Source: Bacillota bacterium
GTDB lineage: Bacteria > Bacillota > Clostridia > Peptostreptococcales > Anaerovoracaceae
Assembly (NCBI GenBank): GCA_017619985.1
Contig: JAFZRG010000157.1
Coordinates: forward strand, 1-20,639
Reading direction: 5' to 3'
Length of the DNA stretch: 20,639 nt
The notes below the pieces were generated by a model, which was not told where the DNA came from, ran no database searches, and worked only from the letters and a program-made list of their open reading frames with translations. Position 1 is the first letter of the stretch; every line of letters begins with the position of its first letter. Shown one piece after another: positions 13,574 to 20,639 of this stretch. The position numbers and the translations under genes were made by a program.

Positions 13574-14602
13574 ATGAAGAAAGTATTTATATATGTTCTT
13601 GCAGTGTTGATTGTATTAAGCAATAATTTGCCGTGTTATGCATATTCTGATGACAATTCTGCTCAGAAAAGCTACTGGGATTATTTGCTTGATGAAGACG
13701 AAATCTCTTTTTTAACAATGCGTGATGGACAAAAAGCTTTATCCGATTATTTTCAGAAATATAACATGGATATGCTTATCGGTACGAAAGAGTATTATGA
13801 TTATATTGTGGATCAAACTTTAACACATGATGATAAAAACCTTCTATCTAATGATAATTATAGGGTCATAAATGCTTATATGCTTCAGTATAAGTTGTAT
13901 AGTGACAATTGTTTTGAAAACAATACTCAAGAAAAGTTTTACGACAATGAATCCTTTTTAGATACTACTATTAATGAGATCAGGCATCGAAATTACATTC
14001 TATTGAATAGTATGTACAAAGAAAATGCAAACAAGAGCATGGCATCGTATAGCGCTTCAAACGCAGTAGCCTATGCAGTCCAATGGGGTGGAAACGAGGC
14101 GGATCCGAGCAATGGTATTTTGGCTAATCATAAACATAATCCTGCATATCCTCAGTACTCTGGAGATTGTACAAACTTTGTGTCACAATGCTTATATGCA
14201 GGGGGGATTCCATTTGTAGGGAACCCGTCTTCGCTCGGAATTGGTGTTCATACATCTACAACAAATTGGTATTGTTCAAAAATAACCGAATGGCATGGAA
14301 ACACCCCAGTTCAAGGTTTTTCCTTAACGACTTCATGGAATAGAGTTCAGGATTTTTATACTTACATGCATTCAGTTGCAAATAGTATTATACATTATTC
14401 GTCAAGGAATACTTTTATAAGTATGTGCGCCCCTGGTGATGTTGCGCAATTGGTAGATTCTGATACTGGAACAGTTCATCATTCTATTATTATCACATCG
14501 AAATCCGGCTACAATGTGACTTATTGCTCTCACTCCCACTATAGAACAAATGAACCACTTACTACCGTAACGGATACTTTGTTCTTATTTGATTTTACAT
14601 GA
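13574..14602 (+). CDS. Secreted Amidase_6-type cysteine hydrolase
   Basis: This 342-residue protein begins at ATG 13574 behind AAGGAAAT. A signal peptide (residues 1 to about 23, ending CYA) is followed by an acidic, Tyr-rich region without recognised motifs (24-157). The C-terminal domain (about 160-340) is a putative amidase domain (Pfam Amidase_6, papain/CHAP-like). It begins with SASNAVAYAVQWGG, has YSGDCTNFVSQCLYAGG with likely catalytic C199, and a late VHHSIIITSKSGYN with likely catalytic H302 or H303. Such proteins are exported; cell-wall or peptide amide cleavage is inferred from the fold. The gene is strikingly AT-rich compared with flanking operons, a sign of acquisition from elsewhere. 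Its TGA overlaps the ATG of the next gene, so both are probably made together. Confidence 0.85.
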   Translation: MKKVFIYVLAVLIVLSNNLPCYAYSDDNSAQKSYWDYLLDEDEISFLTMRDGQKALSDYFQKYNMDMLIGTKEYYDYIVDQTLTHDDKNLLSNDNYRVINAYMLQYKLYSDNCFENNTQEKFYDNESFLDTTINEIRHRNYILLNSMYKENANKSMASYSASNAVAYAVQWGGNEADPSNGILANHKHNPAYPQYSGDCTNFVSQCLYAGGIPFVGNPSSLGIGVHTSTTNWYCSKITEWHGNTPVQGFSLTTSWNRVQDFYTYMHSVANSIIHYSSRNTFISMCAPGDVAQLVDSDTGTVHHSIIITSKSGYNVTYCSHSHYRTNEPLTTVTDTLFLFDFT

Positions 14603-14928
14603 AAAAACATAAAAAAAAGATCCGAACCATATCTTTATTGTGCTTGGTGTTAACAATTATTACAGTGCCTTGTCTTTTGTGGTTTGTTCCTTTTTGTCCC
14701 GAAAATGCAATAAGACTATATCTATTAAAAGACATGAAGCCACTTGCTGCGTTTCTCATACATGTCAAACCTATGAACAACTCTTGTGATCATGAAGAAT
14801 TGTATTACGTCACAACAGGTGACTATTTGCCACAATTAAGTGTGACACATCACGAAATGAGATATTGGATCATTAGAAGAGGTGAATTTGGCTATTCTGC
14901 TGAATGGGATTCTGGCCCAGGTAATTAA
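14599..14928 (+). CDS. Single-pass membrane protein of unknown function, apparently truncated
   Basis: ATG 14599 overlaps the amidase stop (ATGA), which argues for coupled translation. The 109 residues start with a basic stretch (MKKHKKKIR), then a membrane helix (about 11-31, SLLCLVLTIITVPCLLWFV), then an outer part with KPLAAFLIHVKPM, EELYYVTTGDYLP and EMRYWIIRRGEFGYS. No family is recognised. The frame ends in TAA at 14926 but continues open for a further 71 codons to a second TAA at 15144, so the protein may once have been 180 residues long. Pairing with the amidase suggests an accessory, partner or immunity-like role; this is conjecture. The DNA is AT-rich like the amidase gene. Confidence 0.6.
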   Translation: MKKHKKKIRTISLLCLVLTIITVPCLLWFVPFCPENAIRLYLLKDMKPLAAFLIHVKPMNNSCDHEELYYVTTGDYLPQLSVTHHEMRYWIIRRGEFGYSAEWDSGPGN

Positions 14929-15144
14929 AGTGGAAAAGCTATTAATATTGAACCGGATTGGACCATTTCTGGAAGGCAGAAGGCCAGCCTAACATATCGA
15001 TTGAATAATGGATCTTGGATGGCAGGATCAACAATAACACAAAACATGAAGTGGTCAATTGCTCTTGGAAGTAGTTCTTCTTCAACGTTTGATCTGGCAC
15101 TGCCAGGTGGTAACTATGGGAACTTTTTGATATACTTCAGTTAA
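14929..15144 (+). pseudogene. In-frame continuation of the membrane-protein gene beyond its TAA
   Basis: Directly after TAA 14926-14928 the same frame stays open to TAA 15142-15144. It reads as plausible protein: SGKAINIEPDWTIS, then KASLTYRLNNGSW, then a Ser-rich stretch and a final LPGGNYGNFLIYFS with strand-like pattern, typical of the last strands of a secreted beta-sandwich. There is no ATG/GTG/TTG with a ribosome site near 14929, so it is not a separate gene. The simplest reading is a gene of 181 codons disrupted by one nonsense change. Together with the remaining 58 nt to 15203, which show no feature, this fills the gap between genes. Confidence 0.5.
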
Positions 15145-15203
15145 TCAATATATCGAGGCATACAGTTATCCTTTACAAAGTGTCTTGTAATACTGTTATA
15201 TCC

Positions 15204-15293
15204 ATGATAAGGCCTTTATTAACCAAAACCATATTATTGATTGCCGTTGTAATAATGATTTTAAATTGCGTTTGTGCACGATACGAAGTCTGA
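15204..15293 (+). other. Orphan signal-peptide frame, probably the shifted start of the next gene
   Basis: ATG 15204 opens a 29-codon frame, MIRPLLTKT followed by a hydrophobic core (ILLIAVVIMILN) and CVCA, ending at TGA 15291-15293. This looks like an export signal with nothing attached. The next frame, open from 15274, lies one nucleotide off and lacks any start with a ribosome site or a signal peptide. One extra base between about 15270 and 15292 would explain both. No good Shine-Dalgarno is seen before 15204 either. Confidence 0.45.
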
Positions 15294-15903
15294 TATGGAA
15301 AATGGCCTTCTGCCTGACCAACTTTATGCGAAATGGGAAATTCCTGCAGATACGATGGAGGTGGCGTTGACTTTGTTAGAGGATATGGCAAACGACCTGG
15401 AGGGGCATTATTATTACGGACCAGAGGGATTGTATATTGTGGATTTTGGAGAATTAAAACAACTTTATAGCTACCCGGTTCTTCAACTGTGTTTTTATCG
15501 CGCAGGAGCACTTTCCTCTGGACCTGTGTTATTAACGTATGATCCTATGGCACCGGTCTATTCGGCTGATGGTAGTCTTGCGGGAGATCGTATTGTGGAG
15601 ATAAGAGAAACTGAGGCTGTTGTCTGGCTGGATAACGCATCACTATATGATTTGCAGATTGACTCCATGAATACAGTGGATGGGATGATCTCGTTTGAGC
15701 ATAAGGTTAAGTCTGAAAACGGATACAACAGTTATTTCTATTGGGTTCTTGATGATGGCGTTCTTTGCAGTGACTATCAAGCAGCCGCACCTAAAGAGGA
15801 TCCAGATTATTCTTTCTTTCATCCAACAGCATACAAAGAGAAGCATATACAGGAAGAGATTGAACGTTTGGATGCGTTGGGAATTGGTTTAAGAGGGAAG
15901 TGA
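15274..15903 (+). CDS. Protein of unknown function, likely exported, N-terminus lost by frameshift
   Basis: The open frame from GTG 15274 (or ATG 15295) to TGA 15903 encodes up to 209 residues, acidic and rich in Tyr. It shows LYAKWEIPADTMEVALTLL, HYYYGPEGLYIVDFGE, then YFYWVLDDGVLCSDY and a charged C-terminal helix (KEKHIQEEIERLDALGIG). No domain is recognised. Neither start has a ribosome site. A signal-peptide frame ends just upstream in another register, so the native protein was probably secreted or a lipoprotein. A strong terminator follows 30 nt after the stop, closing the AT-rich module. Base composition is between that of the amidase gene and the GC-rich flanks. Confidence 0.6.
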   Translation: MHDTKSDMENGLLPDQLYAKWEIPADTMEVALTLLEDMANDLEGHYYYGPEGLYIVDFGELKQLYSYPVLQLCFYRAGALSSGPVLLTYDPMAPVYSADGSLAGDRIVEIRETEAVVWLDNASLYDLQIDSMNTVDGMISFEHKVKSENGYNSYFYWVLDDGVLCSDYQAAAPKEDPDYSFFHPTAYKEKHIQEEIERLDALGIGLRGK

Positions 15904-15932
15904 TTGCATTTAGCGTGAACCGAAAAACAACT

Positions 15933-15958
15933 CCCCTGCAGTACCCTGCAGGGGTTTT
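15933..15958 (+). terminator. Intrinsic terminator closing the sigma-factor module
   Basis: CCCCTGCAG and CTGCAGGGG form a perfect 9-bp stem with loop TACC, followed by TTTTCTTTT. An A-rich run precedes it, so it may also work on the other strand. Confidence 0.93.
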
Positions 15959-15961
15959 CTT

Positions 15962-15990
15962 TTGCATTCTCTTCTTCCGGGTCATATAAT
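15962..15990 (+). promoter_or_regulatory. Promoter of the cyuA operon
   Basis: TTGCAT (15962-15967), 17-bp spacer and perfect TATAAT (15985-15990). It begins within the T-run of the preceding terminator and lies 46 nt before ATG 16036. Confidence 0.65.
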
Positions 15991-16035
15991 AAAAAGAGTG
16001 GACTTGTGTGTTCACGAAGCGGAAAGGAGCAAAAA

Positions 16036-17313
16036 ATGAAGAAGCACGAACTGGTTTACGACACCTGCGTGCAGCTGCTGGAGACCGAACTGGTCCCGGC
16101 GATGGGCTGTACGGAGCCGATCGCGGTAGCGTACTGCGCGGCAAAGGCAAAGGAACTTCTGGGCGAGACGCCCGAAATCGTTGACGTCAAGGTCAGCGGC
16201 AACATCATCAAGAACGTGAAGAGCGTTGTCGTTCCCAATACCGACGGCATGGCCGGTATGGAAGTGGCAGCGGCTGCCGGCATCGCTTTCGGCAAGCCGG
16301 AAAAGGAACTGGAGTGCATCGCGCAGGCAACTCCGGAAGACAAAGAAAATATGCGCAGGCTTCTGAAAGAAGCGGAGTTCACCGTATCGCCGACGTACGG
16401 CACGGAGATACTCGAGATCATCATCACACTGAAAGCAAACGGACACTCGTCCCTGGCAAGGATCATCAAGCGCCACGCCAACATCGTCCGACTTGAAAAG
16501 GACGGCGAGGTGCTCTACGACAAGACGGACGACGCCGAAGACGGCGCAGCCAAAGGCCCGGACAAGAGTCTGCTGACGATAAAAGGAAGTTATGAATTCG
16601 CGAAGACTTGCGATCTGGCCGATGTGGAAGGCCCGATCCGCAGGCAGATCGCCTGCAACAGCGCCATCTCCAAGGCCGGTCTGACCGAGGACTGGGGCGC
16701 GAACGTGGGCAAGTCCATCCTGGAGTTCAAGGGCGATTCTCTGAGAAACCGCGCTATCGCCGCGGCTGCTGCCGGATCCGACGCCCGCATGGGCGGCTGC
16801 GAACTGCCGGTGGTCATCGTGTCCGGTTCGGGCAACCAGGGGATCACGGCATCCATGCCGGTCATCACCTATGCGAAGGAACTGGGCAAGAGCGAAGAGG
16901 AACTGATCCGCGCCATCGTCTTCTCCGACCTGGTAGCGCTTCAGGAAAAAGCCGGTGTCGGCGCGCTGTCCGCGTTCTGCGGCGCCATGTGCGCAGCGTC
17001 CGGTGCAGGCGCGGGCATCGCGTTCCTGCAGGGTGCGTCCGAAGAGGACATCGAAAAGGTGATCATCACGTCGCTCGGACAGATCTCCGGCATGCTCTGT
17101 GACGGCGCCAAGGCGTCGTGCGCGACGAAGATCGCGGCGGCCGTGGACTGCAGCATCTTCGCCTGGGAGATGCTCGGCAAAGGCCGCCGTCTGAAGGGCG
17201 GTGACGGCATCCTCAGCGACGACGTGGAGAAGTGCATCGCTGACGTCGGCAGGGTAGCCCGCGTGGGCATGGCCGAGACCGACCACGTCGTGCAGGCCAT
17301 CATGACGGAATAA
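16036..17313 (+). CDS. cyuA: L-cysteine desulfidase, CyuA/UPF0597 family
   Basis: ATG 16036 is preceded by AAAGGAG with a 6-nt gap; the longer frame from 16006 has no such support. The 425-residue protein has MGCTEPIA with C25, and C315, C355 and C362 (LCDGAKASCATK). Their spacing matches the four cysteines assigned to the iron-sulfur and active site of the archaeal L-cysteine desulfidase. Other family blocks are VSGNIIKNV, VVPNTDGMAG and VSGSGNQGITASMPV. The family breaks L-cysteine into pyruvate, ammonia and sulfide in the cytoplasm; some relatives are annotated as serine dehydratase alpha-like. It heads an operon with a membrane protein and a gamma-glutamyltransferase-family gene, consistent with use of cysteine from gamma-glutamyl peptides such as glutathione (inference). 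Confidence 0.9.
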   Translation: MKKHELVYDTCVQLLETELVPAMGCTEPIAVAYCAAKAKELLGETPEIVDVKVSGNIIKNVKSVVVPNTDGMAGMEVAAAAGIAFGKPEKELECIAQATPEDKENMRRLLKEAEFTVSPTYGTEILEIIITLKANGHSSLARIIKRHANIVRLEKDGEVLYDKTDDAEDGAAKGPDKSLLTIKGSYEFAKTCDLADVEGPIRRQIACNSAISKAGLTEDWGANVGKSILEFKGDSLRNRAIAAAAAGSDARMGGCELPVVIVSGSGNQGITASMPVITYAKELGKSEEELIRAIVFSDLVALQEKAGVGALSAFCGAMCAASGAGAGIAFLQGASEEDIEKVIITSLGQISGMLCDGAKASCATKIAAAVDCSIFAWEMLGKGRRLKGGDGILSDDVEKCIADVGRVARVGMAETDHVVQAIMTE

Positions 17314-17344
17314 CAGCAAACTTCGGAGGAGACCCCTGAGGTCC

Positions 17345-18028
17345 ATGGATCAGAACGAAACAGAGAAACAAACGATAGAAATACAGCCTGAACCGGGCCG
17401 GAGACCGCGCAGAGGGATCGCAGCGATCGCGATCCTCTGCGTCGTCCTCCTGGCCGGTTTTGGCGTGTTCACTTCCCGCCTGGGCCAGGTGCCGTCTGAC
17501 GGAAACGGTCACATCAGTTCCAGAGTTCTGAGCGAGAAGCAGTGGAGCCGGATCTTTACGGAGAACGGTGAGCACCGGATCACGCATGTGTATGATTTCG
17601 CTTCAACGTACGGGAGATTGTCTTTTGTCGTCCGTGAATATCAATCGGGAAAAATGCGGGCCGATACTTTTGTTGGCGCTGTGGACTGGGATGAAGATTC
17701 GGAATACCGGGAAGGATCGATCTCTCTCGTGCTGAAACCGAGCACAGGCACTCTGAAGATCGAAGTACACGACGGGACGGACGATTCGACGATCTGTACG
17801 TTTTCCGCGGATGCCTATCCGCTTCTGGAGGATATGGTGCTGGTCTTCTACAGACAGCTGGATTCCAGTGCGATCGAAGACGGGAGGGAGATCCTGCTGC
17901 TCGATTATGCCTGGGATGAGTTCGGGACGTACGGGACTGCACAGTCTGACGAAGATCTGAAGAATATGGAGCATTATGTGAAGGTGTTCTGCACGTTCGA
18001 TGCGATCGACGACGGTTCCGTCACCTGA
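17345..18028 (+). CDS. Membrane-anchored protein of unknown function
   Basis: This 227-residue protein starts at ATG 17345, with GGAGGAG 13 nt and GAGG 4 nt upstream. A basic, Pro-rich inner segment (1-23) leads to one membrane helix (about 24-42, GIAAIAILCVVLLAGFGVF). An outer domain of about 180 acidic residues follows, with strand-like repeats (RLSFVVREYQSGKM, EGSISLVLKPSTGTLKIEVHDG). No named family is recognised. It sits 31 nt after cyuA and 31 nt before the gamma-glutamyltransferase gene in one transcription unit without internal terminator. It could be a sensor or surface binding protein for that pathway, but nothing in the sequence proves it. Composition resembles the GC-rich neighbours. 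Confidence 0.7.
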   Translation: MDQNETEKQTIEIQPEPGRRPRRGIAAIAILCVVLLAGFGVFTSRLGQVPSDGNGHISSRVLSEKQWSRIFTENGEHRITHVYDFASTYGRLSFVVREYQSGKMRADTFVGAVDWDEDSEYREGSISLVLKPSTGTLKIEVHDGTDDSTICTFSADAYPLLEDMVLVFYRQLDSSAIEDGREILLLDYAWDEFGTYGTAQSDEDLKNMEHYVKVFCTFDAIDDGSVT

Positions 18029-18059
18029 TGCTGCCGGACATCACACAGTGAGGCATTTT

Positions 18060-19688
18060 ATGGATCTGCAGTTTGACCCTTTGAATCAGAGATATCCTTC
18101 CATCCGTTATCCTCTCTATGCGAGAGGGGGCATGGTGAACTGTTCCAGCCCGCAGGCGTCCGCCGCGGGCCTGGAGGCGCTCCGGAAAGGCGGAAACGCC
18201 ATGGACGCGGCGGTGGCGGCCGCCGCGGCGCTCACCGTGGTGAAGCCTACGTCCAACGGCCTCGGATCCGACGCGTTCGCGCTCATCTGGTCCGAAAAGG
18301 AACAGAAGCTGTTCGGCCTGAATTCCAGTGGCCGCGCGCCCATGCTCGCGACGATCGAAGCCGTTCTGGCGAGCGGGAAAGCGAAAGGGGGGAAGATGCC
18401 CCGGGACGGCTGGATCCCGGTCACCGTTCCCGGCGCGCCGAAAGCCTGGTCGGAGGTCGTGAGACGCTTCGGCAGGCTGACCCTCGCGGAAGACCTCGCT
18501 CCCGCGGTCCGCTATGCGCGGGACGGCTATCCCTGTCCCGCGAACCTCTCTGCCATGTGGAAAGACAGTTTCCGCGTGTACGAGCCTTACGCGGATGATC
18601 CCGCCTTCGCGGCCTGGTTTGAGACGTTTGCCCCTTCGGGACGGACTCCCCGGGTAGGAGAGATGGTCGTCTTGGCGGATCACGCGGACACGCTGGAAGA
18701 GATCGGCGCAACGGATGCGGAGAGCTTCTACAGCGGCGAACTGGCAAAAAGGATCGACGCGGAGAGCCGCAGGTTCGGCGGTTATCTGCGTTACGAGGAT
18801 ATGGCAGCTCACCGGGCGGACTGGGTCGAGCCCATCTCCGTAAATTACAGGGGTTACGACGTCTGCGAGATCCCGCCTAACGGCCAGGGCATCGTCTGCC
18901 TCATGGCCCTGAATATCCTGAAAGAGTTCGCGTTTACGGACCGGGACGGCCTGCAGACGGTGCACCGCCAACTCGAAGCCATGAAGATGGCGTTTGCGGA
19001 TGCGTTCCGCTATGTGACGGATGCTGCGCAGATGGAGATCGATCATCACGATCTGCTGCAGCCGTCCTACGGTGCGATGCGCGCAGCGGAGATGACGGAC
19101 AGAGCGAAGGTCTGGACGCACAGGCTGCCGCCGAAGAGCGGCACGGTCTATCTGGCCACTGCGGACGGGGAGGGCAACATGGTGTCCTTCATCCAGTCCA
19201 ACTACAACGGGTTCGGTTCCGGCATCGTCATCCCCGGCACGGGCATCGCCCTGCAGAACCGTGGCGCGGACTTTTCGCTGGACCCGGCAGCCGCCAACTG
19301 CCTCAAGCCGGGCAAGCGCAGCTATCATACGATCATACCGGGCTTTCTGATGAAAGACGGAAAGCCTGTCGGCCCCTTCGGGGTCATGGGAGCCTACATG
19401 CAGCCTCAGGGTCACGTGCAGGTCGTGATGAACGCCGTCGATTTCCATCTGGATCCCCAGCAGTGTCTGAACGCCCCGCGCTGGCAATGGCTGCGGGACG
19501 GCCGCGTGATCCTGGAACCCGGATTCGGCGAGCCGCTTGCGGCACAACTGCGCGCCGCCGGACACGACGTGACGCTTGAACCGAACTACAATCTGTTCGG
19601 CCGGGGACAGATGATCGTCCGGCTGGACAATGGCGTGCTCTGCGGCGGCACGGAGCCCCGCTGCGACAGCAATATCGCGTGCTTCTGA
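18060..19688 (+). CDS. Gamma-glutamyltransferase-family protein, cytoplasmic
   Basis: The chosen start is ATG 18060, 6 nt after GTGAGG. An in-frame ATG at 18000 would overlap the previous gene and lacks a ribosome site. The 542-residue protein has the N-terminal block MVNCSSPQASAAGLEALRKG, then GGNAMDAAVAAAAALTVVKP and SNGLGSDAFALI. Later comes GTVYLATADGEGNMVSFIQS, where T362 fits the nucleophile exposed by self-cleavage into large and small subunits. The small-subunit part includes GSGIVIPGTGIALQNRG and KRSYHTIIPGF. This is the Ntn-hydrolase family of Ggt and YwrD. No signal peptide is seen, unlike classic secreted Ggt, so it would act inside the cell on gamma-glutamyl compounds taken up or made there. 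Last gene of the cyuA operon, with a terminator 10 nt later. Acylase-type relatives are the main alternative. Confidence 0.88.
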   Translation: MDLQFDPLNQRYPSIRYPLYARGGMVNCSSPQASAAGLEALRKGGNAMDAAVAAAAALTVVKPTSNGLGSDAFALIWSEKEQKLFGLNSSGRAPMLATIEAVLASGKAKGGKMPRDGWIPVTVPGAPKAWSEVVRRFGRLTLAEDLAPAVRYARDGYPCPANLSAMWKDSFRVYEPYADDPAFAAWFETFAPSGRTPRVGEMVVLADHADTLEEIGATDAESFYSGELAKRIDAESRRFGGYLRYEDMAAHRADWVEPISVNYRGYDVCEIPPNGQGIVCLMALNILKEFAFTDRDGLQTVHRQLEAMKMAFADAFRYVTDAAQMEIDHHDLLQPSYGAMRAAEMTDRAKVWTHRLPPKSGTVYLATADGEGNMVSFIQSNYNGFGSGIVIPGTGIALQNRGADFSLDPAAANCLKPGKRSYHTIIPGFLMKDGKPVGPFGVMGAYMQPQGHVQVVMNAVDFHLDPQQCLNAPRWQWLRDGRVILEPGFGEPLAAQLRAAGHDVTLEPNYNLFGRGQMIVRLDNGVLCGGTEPRCDSNIACF

Positions 19689-19697
19689 ACGTTTTCC

Positions 19698-19734
19698 GGA
19701 CGGAACTGTATTCCCTGCAGTTCCGTCCTTTTTT
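19698..19734 (+). terminator. Intrinsic terminator of the cyuA operon
   Basis: GGACGGAACTG (19698-19708) and CAGTTCCGTCC (19718-19728) form a perfect 11-bp stem, followed by TTTTTT. Confidence 0.94.
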
Positions 19735-19736
19735 AT

Positions 19737-19765
19737 TTGACTTTACACTTTTCAAGTCTTACTAT
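19737..19765 (+). promoter_or_regulatory. Promoter of pckA
   Basis: TTGACT (19737-19742), 17-bp spacer and TACTAT (19760-19765), immediately after the preceding terminator and about 80 nt before the pckA start. Confidence 0.6.
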
Positions 19766-19772
19766 TTTAAGT

Positions 19773-19805
19773 AGGAGCAAAGGCTCCTTTTCGGCCTGCT
19801 CCGAA
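19773..19805 (+). promoter_or_regulatory. Tandem small hairpins in the pckA leader
   Basis: AGGAGC (19773-19778) pairs with GCTCCT (19783-19788) around AAAG and is followed by TTTT. Next, TTCGG (19790-19794) pairs with CCGAA (19801-19805). A second GCTCC at 19798-19802 could instead pair with the first GGAGC, so the two folds compete. The stems are short; a regulatory role is only possible. Confidence 0.3.
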
Positions 19806-19847
19806 TGCACATTTATCTATGGTACCTTTCTGGAGGGAACAATAAAA

Positions 19848-20639
19848 ATGAATATCGAAGCTGCTCTGGCAGATATGGGCATCGTTAACGCGAAAGCCGT
19901 TTACCGCAATCTGACGCCCGCCCAACTTACTGAACATGCGCTGAGAAGAGGAGAAGGAACGCTCAGCAACACCGGCGCCCTGGTGGTCAAAACGGGCAAG
20001 TATACCGGCCGTTCCGCCAAGGATAAGTTCATCGTCGACAGCGAAGGCGTACACGATGAGATCGCCTGGGGAAGTGTGAACATGCCCATCTCCCAGGAGA
20101 AGGCCGATGCGATCTGCAGCAAGGTGATCGCGTACCTGCAGAACAAAGACGTGTTCGTGTTCGACGGCTTCGCCGGCGCGGACCCGAAGCATCAGAAAGC
20201 GTTCCGGGTCATCACCGAACTGGCCAGCGAGAACATGTTCATCCACCAGCTGCTCAGACGGCCTTCCGCCGAACAGCTCGAGAACTTCCGCGAGGATTTC
20301 GTGATCATCGCGGCGCCCGGCTTCAAGTGCGTGCCCGAGATCGACGGCACCCGTTCCGAAGCCGCCATCCTCGTGGATTACGAGAAGAAGAGGGTCGTGA
20401 TCGCAGGCAGCCAGTATGCCGGCGAGATCAAGAAGTCCGTCTTCTCCGTCATGAACTACCTGATGCCGAAAGAAGGCGTCTTCCCGATGCACTGCTCCGC
20501 CAATATCGGCAAGGATGGAGACTCTGCCGTATTCTTCGGCTTGTCCGGCACCGGTAAGACCACGCTGTCCGCCGACCCGAACCGCAAGCTGATCGGCGAC
20601 GACGAGCACGGCTGGTCTGAAGACTCCGTCTTCAACTTC
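19848..20639 (+). CDS. pckA: Phosphoenolpyruvate carboxykinase (ATP), N-terminal half
   Basis: ATG 19848 follows GGAGGG by 10 nt. The window holds 264 of the usual 530 or so residues, running off the right edge without a stop. Family motifs are clear: KTGKYTGRSAKDKF (48-61), GSQYAGEIKKSVFS (187-200), MHCSAN (214-219), the kinase P-loop GLSGTGKTTL (231-240) and LIGDDEHGW (248-256), which supplies metal-binding aspartates. The enzyme interconverts oxaloacetate plus ATP with PEP, CO2 and ADP in the cytoplasm. In amino-acid fermenters it can serve gluconeogenesis, or run in the carboxylating direction to gain ATP. It has its own promoter and leader hairpins, separate from the cyuA operon. Confidence 0.97.
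   Translation, partial: MNIEAALADMGIVNAKAVYRNLTPAQLTEHALRRGEGTLSNTGALVVKTGKYTGRSAKDKFIVDSEGVHDEIAWGSVNMPISQEKADAICSKVIAYLQNKDVFVFDGFAGADPKHQKAFRVITELASENMFIHQLLRRPSAEQLENFREDFVIIAAPGFKCVPEIDGTRSEAAILVDYEKKRVVIAGSQYAGEIKKSVFSVMNYLMPKEGVFPMHCSANIGKDGDSAVFFGLSGTGKTTLSADPNRKLIGDDEHGWSEDSVFNF

Noticed and set aside
15284..15297. Programmed +1 frameshift at GTC TGA joining the signal peptide to the downstream protein
   Set aside because: There is no Shine-Dalgarno-like stimulator just upstream and the codon context differs from known RF2-type sites. A simple indel or sequence error is more likely.
18000..18059. Upstream ATG giving the gamma-glutamyltransferase 20 extra residues
   Set aside because: It overlaps the preceding gene and has no ribosome site, whereas ATG 18060 has GTGAGG 6 nt before it. 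The extra residues do not form a signal peptide.

Overview
The window looks like chromosomal DNA of an anaerobic, amino-acid- or peptide-using member of the Clostridia (Bacillota). This is inferred from strong AGGAGG-type ribosome sites, a C_GCAxxG_C_C redox protein, an ornithine-racemase-type enzyme, a CyuA-type cysteine desulfidase, ATP-dependent PEP carboxykinase and an ECF sigma/DUF4367 anti-sigma pair. Most genes are GC-rich. The stretch from about 12.7 to 15.3 kb is conspicuously AT-rich. No tRNA, rRNA, CRISPR array or transposase was seen.

Layout. (a) 1-691, minus strand: 5' part of an MscS-type mechanosensitive channel gene. (b) 824-9107, plus strand: a peptide-use locus. It holds two tandem paralogous serine hydrolases of the beta-lactamase/D-aminopeptidase fold, the first broken by an in-frame TAG. 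A complete Dpp/Opp-type ABC transporter follows: two permeases, two ATPases and a lipoprotein binding protein. The second hydrolase has its own sigma-A-like promoter, and the first permease seems to start at an ATT codon. (c) 9119-10355: a large imperfect palindrome, a terminator placed like an attenuator, then a C_GCAxxG_C_C redox protein and a GNAT acetyltransferase. (d) 10421-11524: an alanine/ornithine-racemase-family PLP enzyme with a strong promoter whose -10 box sits inside a perfect inverted repeat.

(e) 11574-15958: a self-contained module between two terminators. It holds an ECF sigma factor, its membrane DUF4367 anti-sigma partner, a small secreted protein, a secreted Amidase_6-type cysteine hydrolase, and two or three further exported or membrane proteins, some with disrupted frames. 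Two near-identical, equally spaced ECF-type promoter sequences precede the sigma gene and the small secreted protein, which points to an autoregulated cell-envelope regulon. This is the best candidate here for an undescribed system.

(f) 15962-19734: a promoter-to-terminator operon of cyuA, a membrane-anchored unknown protein and a cytoplasmic gamma-glutamyltransferase-family enzyme, suggestive of gamma-glutamyl peptide/cysteine breakdown. (g) 19737-end: promoter, hairpin-bearing leader and the first half of pckA.

Taken together, regions (b), (c), (d), (f) and (g) fit peptide uptake, intracellular peptide hydrolysis, cysteine and D/L-amino-acid catabolism, and routing of carbon through PEP. 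That metabolic reading is inference from families and gene order; no substrate is shown by the sequence.
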